Shown: piece after piece, positions 7,549 through 14,702 of the stretch
How positions within the stretch are numbered: the stretch's first letter is position 1
Layout: every line of letters begins with the position of its first letter
Source: an uncultured Oscillospiraceae bacterium
GTDB taxonomy: Bacteria; Bacillota; Clostridia; Oscillospirales; Ruminococcaceae
Assembly (NCBI GenBank): GCA_900547455.1
Contig: URGV01000016.1
Location: forward strand, 1 to 44,651
Reading direction: 5' to 3'
DNA length: 44,651 nt
The notes under the pieces: generated by a model
What the model was told of the DNA's origin: nothing
The model's input: only the letters and a program-made list of their open reading frames with translations
The model's database searches: none
Made by a program: the position numbers and the translations under genes

Positions 7549-8502
7549 TTGCGTGTCTTTTTGCTTTTTTTGTGCTACAGCTTTCTTGGCTGGGCCTGCG
7601 AGACGGTCTACTGCTCGATTGGCAAAAGAAAGTTTGTCAACCGCGGCTTCCTCAACGGACCGCTCTGCCCAGTCTATGGCTTTGGAGCGCTGGCGGTGCT
7701 GTATTTTCTGCGGCCGGTCAGCGACAATATCCCGCTGCTCTTTGTCAGCGGCATGCTGCTGACCAGCGTCATCGAGTACATCACCGGCTATCTGTTGGAA
7801 AAGCTGTTTGCAACTAAGTGGTGGGATTATTCCTCCCGCCGCTTTAACATCCACGGCAGGGTTTGCCTGCGCAATTCGCTGATGTTCGGCGCGCTGTCGG
7901 TGGTGGCGGTGCGGGTGATCGACCCGGTTATCCGCGGCGGCATCTACGCGCTGCCGGCTACTGTCTGCGCGGTGCTGAGCATTGTGTTCGGCGTGATGAT
8001 GGCGGCGGACCTGGTGGTCACTGTCCGCACCATCCTGGACATCAACAGCGCCCTCAAACAGCTGCAGCAGATGGTGGAACAGGCGCGGCTGGACACCCAG
8101 GAATATCTGCGCCAGAACCAGGAGGAGCTGCAGCAGAAAATGGAAAAGGCAAAGGCGCAGACCGAGGAACGCCTGCGCCAGAACCAGCTGGAGCTGCAGC
8201 AGAAGATGGAGCAGAGCCGCCTGGACCTCGAGCTTGCCCGCATGGAGCTGCGAGACTTTTTGGAACAGCTGCACTCGGAGCGCCTGGAGCGCAGAGAGCA
8301 GCGGCGCAGGGAGTTTTTGTCCCGCCTCACCCCCGAGCAGCAGCAGGCCATCCAGAAGCTGGAGGAACGCATGGAGGCCCTTTCCAGACGCAACGCCATT
8401 CTGCGCCGCAGGCTGTTCAGAGCCTTCCCGGAGATGCGCTCCACCCGCTACGAGCTGGCGCTGGAGCGGATGCGCGAGGCGCTGCGCAAAAAGAAAAAAT
8501 AA
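7549..8502 (+). CDS. Putative ABC-transporter permease-like membrane protein (CmpB/DUF1113 type) with coiled-coil tail
   Basis: A TTG start is chosen because AAAGGAAGGG lies just upstream and no ATG fits. Residues 1 to about 165 contain several hydrophobic segments and the conserved features of the CmpB/DUF1113 family, including FLGWACETVYCSI near the N-terminus, NRGFLNGPLCPVYGFGA and the KWWDYS segment. The rest, about 165-290, is a charged Gln/Glu/Arg-rich coiled coil with an internal repeat (RLDTQEYLRQNQEELQQKM, then ERLRQNQLELQQKM). The family name comes from homology; transport has not been shown for most members, and no ATPase or binding-protein gene is adjacent. Function is therefore unknown beyond being an integral membrane protein with a long cytoplasmic coil. 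A strong terminator follows. Confidence 0.75.
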   Translation: MRVFLLFLCYSFLGWACETVYCSIGKRKFVNRGFLNGPLCPVYGFGALAVLYFLRPVSDNIPLLFVSGMLLTSVIEYITGYLLEKLFATKWWDYSSRRFNIHGRVCLRNSLMFGALSVVAVRVIDPVIRGGIYALPATVCAVLSIVFGVMMAADLVVTVRTILDINSALKQLQQMVEQARLDTQEYLRQNQEELQQKMEKAKAQTEERLRQNQLELQQKMEQSRLDLELARMELRDFLEQLHSERLERREQRRREFLSRLTPEQQQAIQKLEERMEALSRRNAILRRRLFRAFPEMRSTRYELALERMREALRKKKK

Positions 8503-8510
8503 ATTGGATC

Positions 8511-8545
8511 TTCCCCTTCTTGCCGGCAAGAGGGGGAATTTTTTT
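8511..8545 (+). terminator. Intrinsic terminator
   Basis: TTCCCCTTCTTGCC pairs with GGCAAGAGGGGGAA (14 bp, one T-G wobble), followed by seven T. It ends the 7549 gene. Confidence 0.88.
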
Positions 8546-8565
8546 GCACGGAGCGGCAAATCCGG

Positions 8566-8594
8566 TTGCCTTTTTATGGCGAATAGTTTATAAT
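8566..8594 (+). promoter_or_regulatory. Sigma-A-type promoter of the first ECF operon
   Basis: TTGCCT, 17-bp spacer, TATAAT. The predicted start near 8601 gives a leader of about 120 nt containing the hairpin at 8613-8644. Confidence 0.75.
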
Positions 8595-8612
8595 GGTTCT
8601 ACAAATAGCGTG

Positions 8613-8644
8613 AAGTTTTCCCGCAAACAGGGGAAGCTTTTTCT
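8613..8644 (+). terminator. Terminator-like hairpin in the leader of the first ECF sigma gene
   Basis: AAGTTTTCCC and GGGGAAGCTT form a 10-bp stem with two wobble pairs and a 7-nt loop, followed by TTTCTGGAATTTTT. It lies between the predicted transcription start (about 8601) and the gene, so it may attenuate it. The T tract is imperfect. Confidence 0.45.
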
Positions 8645-8719
8645 GGAATTTTTAAAATGGGTGCAATAAAACGGCGCCCGTTGGACACTGAATTTATGAT
8701 GGGTGGTGTAGAGGTGAAA

Positions 8720-9256
8720 TTGGACACAGCGATTGTGCTGGACGCCCAGAGCGGGAGCAGGGAAGGATTTACCCGGCTGTATGAAGCGGTGGCTCCCGCG
8801 TTATACCGGACGGCATTGTACACCCTGGGCAACAGCCACGACGCAGAGGACGTTGTTTCCGAAACCTTTATCGAGGCCTACCGTGGCCTTGCCGGCCTGC
8901 GCGACCCGCAGGCGTTTATGACATGGATTTACCGCATCCTTTCGGCGCGGTGCAACCGCAAAATCCGCGAGTATGTCCGCGCGCGCAACGAAGAGGTGGA
9001 CCTCGAGGAGATGGTGCAGCAGCCGGGGGATCAGGGAGCCTTTTCGGAGACGGTGCTCAGCCGCGCGGACCTTGTGCGCGCGCTGGAAAGTTTGAGTGCG
9101 GCGGAGCGGCAGATCGTCGTGCTGTCGGTGATCGAAGGGTATACCACAAGGGAGATTGCCGCCATCGTGGGTTCCCCGCAGGGAACCATCAGCTCGAAGC
9201 TGTTTCGAGCATTTAAGAAAATGAGAACTTATTTGGAAGGAGGGAAGCAGCGTTGA
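8720..9256 (+). CDS. ECF-type RNA polymerase sigma factor
   Basis: The 178-residue protein carries a sigma-70 region 2, with FTRLYEAVAPALYRTALY, the DAEDVVSETFIEAY helix and FMTWIYRIL. Region 4 follows, with LSAAERQIVVLSVIEGYTTREIAAIVG and a helix-turn-helix ending in KLFRAFKKMRTYL. It would direct RNA polymerase to a small regulon, held inactive by the downstream membrane protein. I take the TTG at 8720 as start because the strong ribosome site AGAGGTGA precedes it and the resulting length is canonical. In-frame ATGs at 8657, 8696 and 8699 lack ribosome sites. The gene overlaps the next by four bases (TTGA), implying translational coupling. Signal and target promoters are unknown. Confidence 0.88.
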   Translation: MDTAIVLDAQSGSREGFTRLYEAVAPALYRTALYTLGNSHDAEDVVSETFIEAYRGLAGLRDPQAFMTWIYRILSARCNRKIREYVRARNEEVDLEEMVQQPGDQGAFSETVLSRADLVRALESLSAAERQIVVLSVIEGYTTREIAAIVGSPQGTISSKLFRAFKKMRTYLEGGKQR

Positions 9257-10749
9257 CAGAGAAAAAGGATTTGGGCCACGGCCCAGTGGAAGAACAACCC
9301 CTTACCGCACAGCAGCAACAGGAGCTGTACGAGCAGGAACAGTATTTCCGGCAGGCGTTTTGCTCCGTTTCCTGCCCACCGCTTCCCGAAAGTTTGAGCG
9401 CGGACGCGATGTGGGAAAAGATCTGCTCCGGCGCAGGTGACCACCAGGTAACGGTGGACCCGGCCTCGATGCAGGAGGAGCTCCGGCAGGAGACAGAAGC
9501 CGCTCCGCAAAAGGGAAAGGTTATCCCCTTCCCGCAGCGCACCGGGAAAAAGGAGCGTGCGCGCCGCCGGCGCACTCTGGCGGTAGCCTGTACCCTGGTG
9601 CTGGTGGTTGGACTGTCGGTGGCTTACTGGCAGCTGCGGGGGCCGCTTGGACAGGTACAGGGAATCGTGTCCGGCAATTCGCAGGCCTCCACCGCAGAGT
9701 CAGCCGAGTCCTCGGCAGCAGAAGCGACCGCAGCGGACGCGGATACGCAGACGGAGGAATCGGCTGAAGCGGTCGAGGAGGCTGCGGCGCCGATGATGGC
9801 AGCTCCGCCGGAGGAAGAAACTGCTTCGGATGAGACGGTGTCCGGCGGTGCCGGGCAGACCGAACAGCGCTCCGCCGAGACGCAGGACGCAGCCATTGCG
9901 CCGCAGAGTGCTCAGCCGCAGCAGGAGCAGGCGACTGTCCATCCAAAGATGCAGCAGGAACAGAACGAAACCGATTCTCAGCGGGAGGAGCTGCGCCAGC
10001 GGATTTTGGCTTCGATCGACGCAGGGCAGCAGGAGCAGTCCACAGAGGGAAATCCGGACACCGGCGGCAGCAGCCAGCAGCAGGCAAACCAGCTGACAGC
10101 GCAGAGCGCCGAGGCCACCGCGGAGGAGCCGGTGGAAGAATCAGTGGAGGAATCGGTCGAAGCGGTTGTGCCGGAGCAGGCAGAAACAACCGACGACACA
10201 CAGCAAAGCGACAGCGTCTCGATCCTCAAAAACATGATGGAGAACGCCAAGGAAAACCAGCCGCAGAGCTTTCAGCTCAAAAACGGCAGCGTCAACTATG
10301 ATCCGGCCAGCGGCGAGGTCACGGTGATGGATCTCAATCAGCAGCAGACGGCGACCCTCACGCTGCCGGCGGGGGCGCAGGTCTTTGCATCAGATGTTAC
10401 CCTTGCGGCAATCGTACCGGATGAGCAGGCCCAGACGGTCACCCTGACCCTGTACAGCGTGGAGGACCTGCAGAACCCGCAGGCGGTCAGCACAGTGACC
10501 CACCAGGGAGAGCTGTTTGACGCCTATCAGTCGGTCTCGGACAGCTACACGCTGGTCACCAGCGTCTGGTTCGACCGGGAACAGGTGGAGGGCGGCAACT
10601 TTTTGCCGCAGGTCAACGGGGTGGAACTTTCCCCCGATCAGATCAACATTATCGAGGGGTATGAGCAGGGGGATCAGGTCAACTACCTGATTACCACAAC
10701 CATCACGCCGGACTCGGTCAAGACCAGAGCAGACCTGTATTTAAACTGA
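9253..10749 (+). CDS. Membrane-anchored protein, probable anti-sigma factor of the upstream ECF sigma
   Basis: The TTG start overlaps the sigma stop codon and follows GGAAGGAGGG. The 498-residue protein has a cytoplasmic N-terminus of about 107 residues, Gln/Glu-rich, with Cys at 37, 41 and 58. A basic stretch (KKERARRRR) leads into one transmembrane helix (about 108-126). A long low-complexity Ala/Glu/Gln/Ser linker (about 135-330) precedes a C-terminal extracytoplasmic domain of about 165 residues. The N-terminus lacks the His-x3-Cys-x2-Cys signature of zinc anti-sigma domains, so the role is assigned from gene order and topology, not from a domain. The C-terminal domain resembles none that I recognise and is presumably the sensor. 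Confidence 0.65.
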   Translation: MTEKKDLGHGPVEEQPLTAQQQQELYEQEQYFRQAFCSVSCPPLPESLSADAMWEKICSGAGDHQVTVDPASMQEELRQETEAAPQKGKVIPFPQRTGKKERARRRRTLAVACTLVLVVGLSVAYWQLRGPLGQVQGIVSGNSQASTAESAESSAAEATAADADTQTEESAEAVEEAAAPMMAAPPEEETASDETVSGGAGQTEQRSAETQDAAIAPQSAQPQQEQATVHPKMQQEQNETDSQREELRQRILASIDAGQQEQSTEGNPDTGGSSQQQANQLTAQSAEATAEEPVEESVEESVEAVVPEQAETTDDTQQSDSVSILKNMMENAKENQPQSFQLKNGSVNYDPASGEVTVMDLNQQQTATLTLPAGAQVFASDVTLAAIVPDEQAQTVTLTLYSVEDLQNPQAVSTVTHQGELFDAYQSVSDSYTLVTSVWFDREQVEGGNFLPQVNGVELSPDQINIIEGYEQGDQVNYLITTTITPDSVKTRADLYLN

Positions 10750-10769
10750 CACAGAAGAAGGGGAAAACA

Positions 10770-11225
10770 ATGTCATTAGAACTTGTGCGCCTGACAGACA
10801 GGCCACAGCTAAAGGAGCAGGCGGCGCAGTGGTTCCACCAAAAGTGGGGCGTACCGCTGGCAGCCTATCAGGAGAGCATGGAGCAGTGCCTGTCGGCGCG
10901 CAGCCCGGTGCCGCAGTGGTACCTGGCGATGGAAGGGGAGCGGATTGTCGGCGGCATGGGGGTTATCGAAAACGACTTCCATGACCGCAAGGACCTTTCC
11001 CCCAACGTCTGCGCAGTCTACACCGAACCGGACTGCCGGGGACAGGGCATCGCGCGAAAGCTGCTCGACCTCGTCTGCGCGGACATGAAGGAGAAGGGGA
11101 TAGACACCCTCTACCTTCTGACCGACCACACCTCCCTCTATGAGCGATACGGCTGGGAGTTTTTCTGCATGGCGCAGGGGGACGGGGAGGAGAAGCCGTC
11201 CAGAATTTACAGGCATCAAGCATAA
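10770..11225 (+). CDS. GNAT family N-acetyltransferase
   Basis: A 151-residue single-domain GNAT enzyme. The acetyl-CoA-binding loop RGQGIARKLLD lies in the second half, preceded by the VCAVYTEPDCRG strand and followed by LYLLTDHTSLYERYGWEFF, the usual C-terminal beta-bulge region. It transfers acetyl from acetyl-CoA to an amine; the acceptor cannot be predicted. It starts 20 bp after the probable anti-sigma gene behind AAGAAGGGG, with no terminator between, so it may belong to the same operon. A strong terminator follows at 11233. Confidence 0.88.
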   Translation: MSLELVRLTDRPQLKEQAAQWFHQKWGVPLAAYQESMEQCLSARSPVPQWYLAMEGERIVGGMGVIENDFHDRKDLSPNVCAVYTEPDCRGQGIARKLLDLVCADMKEKGIDTLYLLTDHTSLYERYGWEFFCMAQGDGEEKPSRIYRHQA

Positions 11226-11232
11226 TCAGATG

Positions 11233-11263
11233 AAAAAGGAACCCGACGAGGGTTCCTTTTTTT
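11233..11263 (+). terminator. Intrinsic terminator
   Basis: GGAACCC, loop GACGA, GGGTTCC, then seven T. It ends the ECF/GNAT unit. Confidence 0.9.
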
Positions 11264-11291
11264 ACACCTGCATAAAAGCGGGGAGAAAACT

Positions 11292-11319
11292 TTGCAGCCA
11301 GTGCGCGATGTGCTATAAT
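11292..11319 (+). promoter_or_regulatory. Promoter of the LytTR two-component operon
   Basis: TTGCAG, 16-bp spacer, TATAAT, about 40 bp before the regulator start at 11365. Confidence 0.65.
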
Positions 11320-11364
11320 GGAGATCAAATGGGACAAAACCTTGTGGGGACAGGGAGGAAGAGG

Positions 11365-12063
11365 ATGGAGTACAAAATTGCAATCTGCGACGACGAGCAG
11401 AAGGACCGGGATTTTGTCGCCGCGCTCAGCCGCCGGTGGGCCGAACAGCGGGGGAACACGGTGGAGCTGACCGAGTTTTCCTCGGCGGAACAGTTTCTGT
11501 TTGGTTATGAGGAGAAGAGCGACTACGACATTCTGCTGCTGGACATCGAGATGGGGCAGATGGACGGGGTGCAGCTGGCAAAACAGCTGCGCCAGAAAAA
11601 CGAGACGATTCAGATTGTCTTTGTCACCGGCTACTCCGACTACATCTCGGAGGGGTACGAGGTGGCGGCGCTGCACTACCTGATGAAGCCGGTGCGGGAG
11701 GAAAAGTTCTTTTCGGTGCTGGACCGCGCGGCCGATAAGCTGCGCAAAAACGAGCGCACCCTCACGCTGGAGTGCGCCGGAGAGGTGGTTCGGGTGCCGC
11801 TCTATCAGATCCGCTATGTCGACGTGCAGCACAACTACGCCACCGTCCACGCCAAGGCCGACTACACGGTGAAAAAGACGCTGGCCGAGATCGAAAAAAG
11901 TCTGGACGACCGCTTTTACCGGGTGGGGCGCTCGGCCATCGTCAACCTCAGCTGCATTGCCAGGGTGACCCGGTCGGACATTTTCCTCAACGAGGGCGAC
12001 CGCATCCCGCTGCCCCGCGGGGCTTATGAAGGGGTCAACCGCGCCATTATCCAGAGGGGATAG
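11365..12063 (+). CDS. LytTR-family response regulator
   Basis: The 232-residue protein has a receiver domain with the acidic pair in ICDDEQ, the phospho-acceptor in LLLDIEMGQMDG (near 57) and the conserved Lys in LMKPVREEKF. A LytTR DNA-binding domain follows from about 140 to the end (VVRVPLYQIRYVDVQHNYATVHAK). LytTR proteins bind pairs of short direct repeats about two helical turns apart. Just such a pair lies at 12795-12827, upstream of the ABC genes. The ATG is fixed by CAGGGAGGAAGAGG. The kinase gene begins nine bases after the stop. The regulator very probably activates the downstream exporters. Confidence 0.93.
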   Translation: MEYKIAICDDEQKDRDFVAALSRRWAEQRGNTVELTEFSSAEQFLFGYEEKSDYDILLLDIEMGQMDGVQLAKQLRQKNETIQIVFVTGYSDYISEGYEVAALHYLMKPVREEKFFSVLDRAADKLRKNERTLTLECAGEVVRVPLYQIRYVDVQHNYATVHAKADYTVKKTLAEIEKSLDDRFYRVGRSAIVNLSCIARVTRSDIFLNEGDRIPLPRGAYEGVNRAIIQRG

Positions 12064-12072
12064 GAGAGAACG

Positions 12073-12786
12073 ATGGGAATTTTTGCAAACTTACTTTCCA
12101 AAAAGATGAACCGCCAGGTCGAGACCTACCAGCAGGAGCTGGTGCAGACCCACTATCAGGAGGTGGAAAACATGTACCGCCAGATGCGCGGCTGGCGGCA
12201 CGACTGGCGCAATCACCTGCAGGCGCTCAAAATCTACGCGGCAAAGGGCGACCTGCCGGGCATCCAGCGGTATCTGGACGAGCTGGACACCAGCCTTTCG
12301 GCGCTGGACATGGTCATCAAGACCGGCAACCCGATGACCGACGCCATCCTCAATTCCAAGATTTCGCTGGCAAAGAACCGGGGGATTCCGGTGATGGCCG
12401 ACGCGCACATCCCGGTCAAGCTCAGAATCCCGGAGATTGACCTCTGCTGCATTTTAGGCAACCTTTTTGACAACGCCATCGAGGCAAGCGCCAAGCTGCC
12501 GCCGGAGGAGCGATTGATCCGCGTCTACATGGACATGAAGGGCAGCCAGCTGTACATCTCGTTCACCAACTTCACCGCCGGCAAAAAGATGGTCAAACGC
12601 GAGGGCCGCTTTGCCACCACCAAGGGTGCGGGGTATGGACTGGGCCTGATGCGCATCGACAGCATTGTGGAGCGGCTGGACGGGTATGTCAACCGCAACT
12701 CGGAGGACGGGGCCTTCACCACCGAGATCCTGCTGCCGCAGCAGGAGGAGCCATCCTCCGGTGAGGCAGCGGCTACTCAACTATAG
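12073..12786 (+). CDS. Soluble GHKL-type sensor histidine kinase
   Basis: The 237-residue kinase has an N-terminal amphipathic/coiled segment (1-40), the phospho-acceptor box GWRHDWRNHLQAL with His 43, and a GHKL ATPase domain. The N-box is LFDNAIEAS (near 130) and the glycine box GAGYGLGLMRI. It belongs to the AgrC/VirS-like class that pairs with LytTR regulators, but it has no transmembrane segment. It therefore cannot itself sense an extracellular peptide in the usual way. It may read a cytoplasmic cue or associate with the ABC transporters encoded next. The start follows GGAGAG. Homology is clear; the stimulus is unknown. Confidence 0.9.
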   Translation: MGIFANLLSKKMNRQVETYQQELVQTHYQEVENMYRQMRGWRHDWRNHLQALKIYAAKGDLPGIQRYLDELDTSLSALDMVIKTGNPMTDAILNSKISLAKNRGIPVMADAHIPVKLRIPEIDLCCILGNLFDNAIEASAKLPPEERLIRVYMDMKGSQLYISFTNFTAGKKMVKREGRFATTKGAGYGLGLMRIDSIVERLDGYVNRNSEDGAFTTEILLPQQEEPSSGEAAATQL

Positions 12787-12794
12787 AAAAAATG

Positions 12795-12861
12795 CAATTC
12801 GTCCCCCGGAAACGACAATTCGTCCCCAAAATGTGCCGGGGGCGAATTTTTGTGTTATGCT
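12795..12861 (+). promoter_or_regulatory. Putative LytTR operator and promoter for the ABC exporter pair
   Basis: Two identical 12-bp direct repeats, CAATTCGTCCCC, begin at 12795 and 12816, exactly 21 bp apart. Twenty-eight bases after the second lies TATGCT (12856-12861), a plausible -10. No -35 consensus is seen, as expected when an activator replaces it. The second repeat would end near -40. A related inverted copy (GGGGGCGAATT) follows at about 12838-12848. Confidence 0.65.
12817..12853 (+). terminator. Terminator-like hairpin overlapping the second direct repeat
   Basis: AATTCGTCCCC pairs with GGGGGCGAATT (11 bp with one U-G), with a 10-nt loop and the tail TTTTG. In transcripts running through from the kinase gene this could terminate, separating kinase expression from exporter expression. 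The short T tract makes strength uncertain. Confidence 0.5.
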
Positions 12862-12887
12862 GATACCAGAAAGCGAGGGAACAGAAG

Positions 12888-14702
12888 ATGAAACAAACAA
12901 GCAAACAGCATTACAATGTTTTCCAAAACGTCGGCTGGATGATCGGCAACGCCTGGCGCTCCTGCAAAAGCGTGCTTTGGATGTGCGTGCTGGCCGCGAC
13001 TTTGACCGTCGGGGTCAATCTGGTGCAGCTTTTTATCGCGCCGCAGATTCTCTCCAGGGTCGAGCAGCAGGCGCCGCTGCCGGAGCTGCTCGGCACCATC
13101 GGCGTCTTTTCGCTGGCGCTGTTTCTGGTGCTGGGGCTGCAGGCCTATGTCGACCAGAACACCATCTTCGGGCGCATCGAGGTGCGCACCGGAATTCTTA
13201 ACCAGATCGGCTACAAGACCAACACCACCTCCTTCTCCAACACGCTGGACACCGCTGTGCTGGACCTGCGCGACAAGGCCAACCGTGCGGTGCAGCAGAA
13301 CAGCATGGCGGGCGAGCACATCTGGACGACGCTGACCAATTTGCTGGCAAACGTCGCGGGCTTTGTCCTTTACCTGCTGCTGATGCAGAACCTCGACCCT
13401 GTGCTGCTGGCGGTGGTGCTGGCGACCACCCTGGTCAGCTTCCTGGTGACCAAGCGCACCAACGAGTGGCGCTACCAGCACCGCGACGAGGAGGCCAAAT
13501 TTTTCCACCAGCTGCGGTACCTCAAGGACAAATCCGAGTCGGTGGAGCTGGCCAAGGACATCCGCATCTTCGGCCTGCAGCCGTGGCTGCAGGGCATCTA
13601 TGACAGCGTGCTCAAGCTCGAGGAGGCCTTTGTCTACCGCTATACCAAAATCCAGCTGCTGGGCAACGCGGTGGACGTGCTGCTCAGCGTTGCGCGCAAC
13701 GGCATCGCCTACCTCTACCTCATCAACATGGCGCTGGAGGGCGGCATGAGCGCCTCGCAGTTCCTGCTTTACTTTACCGCCGTCAGCGGCTTCACCAACT
13801 GGATCACCGGCATCCTCAACGAGAGCATGACGCTGCACCGCGAGAGCCTTGACCTCTCCAGCGTGCGCGAGTATCTCAACCTCGAGGAGCCGTTCCGGTT
13901 TGAGGGCGGCAAGGAGATCCCGGCCCCCGGCAAGGACGGGTATGAGCTGCGGCTGCAAAACGTCTCCTTCCGCTACCCAAAGGCCGAGAAGGACACCATC
14001 CACGACCTGAACCTCACCGTCCGCCCCGGCGAAAAGCTGGCGATTGTGGGCCTCAACGGCGCGGGCAAAACCACGCTGGTCAAGCTCCTGTGCGGCCTGC
14101 TGGACCCGACCGAGGGCGCGGTGCTGCTGGACGGGCAGGACATCCGCCAATTTAATCGCAGAGACTACTATGCGCTCTTCTCCGCCGTTTTTCAGGAATT
14201 TTCGGTATTGGCTGCGACGGTAGCCGAAAACGTCTCTCAGGAAGTCGGAGGCGGCGATCAGGAAAAGGTGCGCGCCTGCCTGGACAAGGCGGGCCTGACC
14301 GAGAAGATCGACTCGCTGCCCAAGGGCATCGACACCCAGGTGGGCCGGGAGGTCTATGAGGACGGCGTGCTGTTCTCCGGCGGCCAGACCCAGCGGCTGA
14401 TGCTGGCCCGCGCTTTGTATAAGGATGGGCCGGTGCTGCTGCTCGACGAGCCGACGGCGGCGCTCGACCCGATTGCAGAGAACGACATCTACCTCAAATA
14501 CAACGAGATGAGCGCGGGCAAGACCTCGCTGTTCATCTCCCACCGCCTGGCCTCCACCCGCTTCTGCGACCGCATCATCTTTGTGGCGGGCGGCGACATC
14601 GCCGAGGAGGGCACCCACGACGAGCTGATGCAGAAGGGCGGCGGCTACGCCAAGCTCTTTGAGGTGCAGAGCCGCTATTACCGGGAAGGGAGAGAGTTTT
14701 AA
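12888..14702 (+). CDS. ABC exporter, fused membrane and ATPase domains (first subunit)
   Basis: The 604-residue half-transporter has an N-terminal six-helix export domain (about 30-320) and a C-terminal nucleotide-binding domain. Walker A is GLNGAGKTT (near 390), the signature FSGGQTQRL (near 496), Walker B VLLLDEPTAALDP (near 517) and the switch FISHRL. All catalytic residues including the Walker B Glu are intact. It overlaps the next ABC gene by one base (TAATG), so the two probably form a heterodimer. Placement behind a LytTR/GHKL pair is typical of exporters for peptides or antimicrobials, either as producers or as resistance pumps. No precursor peptide gene was found nearby, so the substrate is unknown. 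Confidence 0.9.
   Translation: MKQTSKQHYNVFQNVGWMIGNAWRSCKSVLWMCVLAATLTVGVNLVQLFIAPQILSRVEQQAPLPELLGTIGVFSLALFLVLGLQAYVDQNTIFGRIEVRTGILNQIGYKTNTTSFSNTLDTAVLDLRDKANRAVQQNSMAGEHIWTTLTNLLANVAGFVLYLLLMQNLDPVLLAVVLATTLVSFLVTKRTNEWRYQHRDEEAKFFHQLRYLKDKSESVELAKDIRIFGLQPWLQGIYDSVLKLEEAFVYRYTKIQLLGNAVDVLLSVARNGIAYLYLINMALEGGMSASQFLLYFTAVSGFTNWITGILNESMTLHRESLDLSSVREYLNLEEPFRFEGGKEIPAPGKDGYELRLQNVSFRYPKAEKDTIHDLNLTVRPGEKLAIVGLNGAGKTTLVKLLCGLLDPTEGAVLLDGQDIRQFNRRDYYALFSAVFQEFSVLAATVAENVSQEVGGGDQEKVRACLDKAGLTEKIDSLPKGIDTQVGREVYEDGVLFSGGQTQRLMLARALYKDGPVLLLDEPTAALDPIAENDIYLKYNEMSAGKTSLFISHRLASTRFCDRIIFVAGGDIAEEGTHDELMQKGGGYAKLFEVQSRYYREGREF

Noticed and set aside
9700..10200. CAG/GAG-rich simple-sequence stretch
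   Set aside because: Explained by the Gln/Glu/Ala-rich extracytoplasmic linker of the probable anti-sigma protein.
12855..14618. A 587-codon open frame antisense to the first ABC exporter gene
   Set aside because: Composition artefact of a GC-rich gene; the sense strand has complete ABC motifs.
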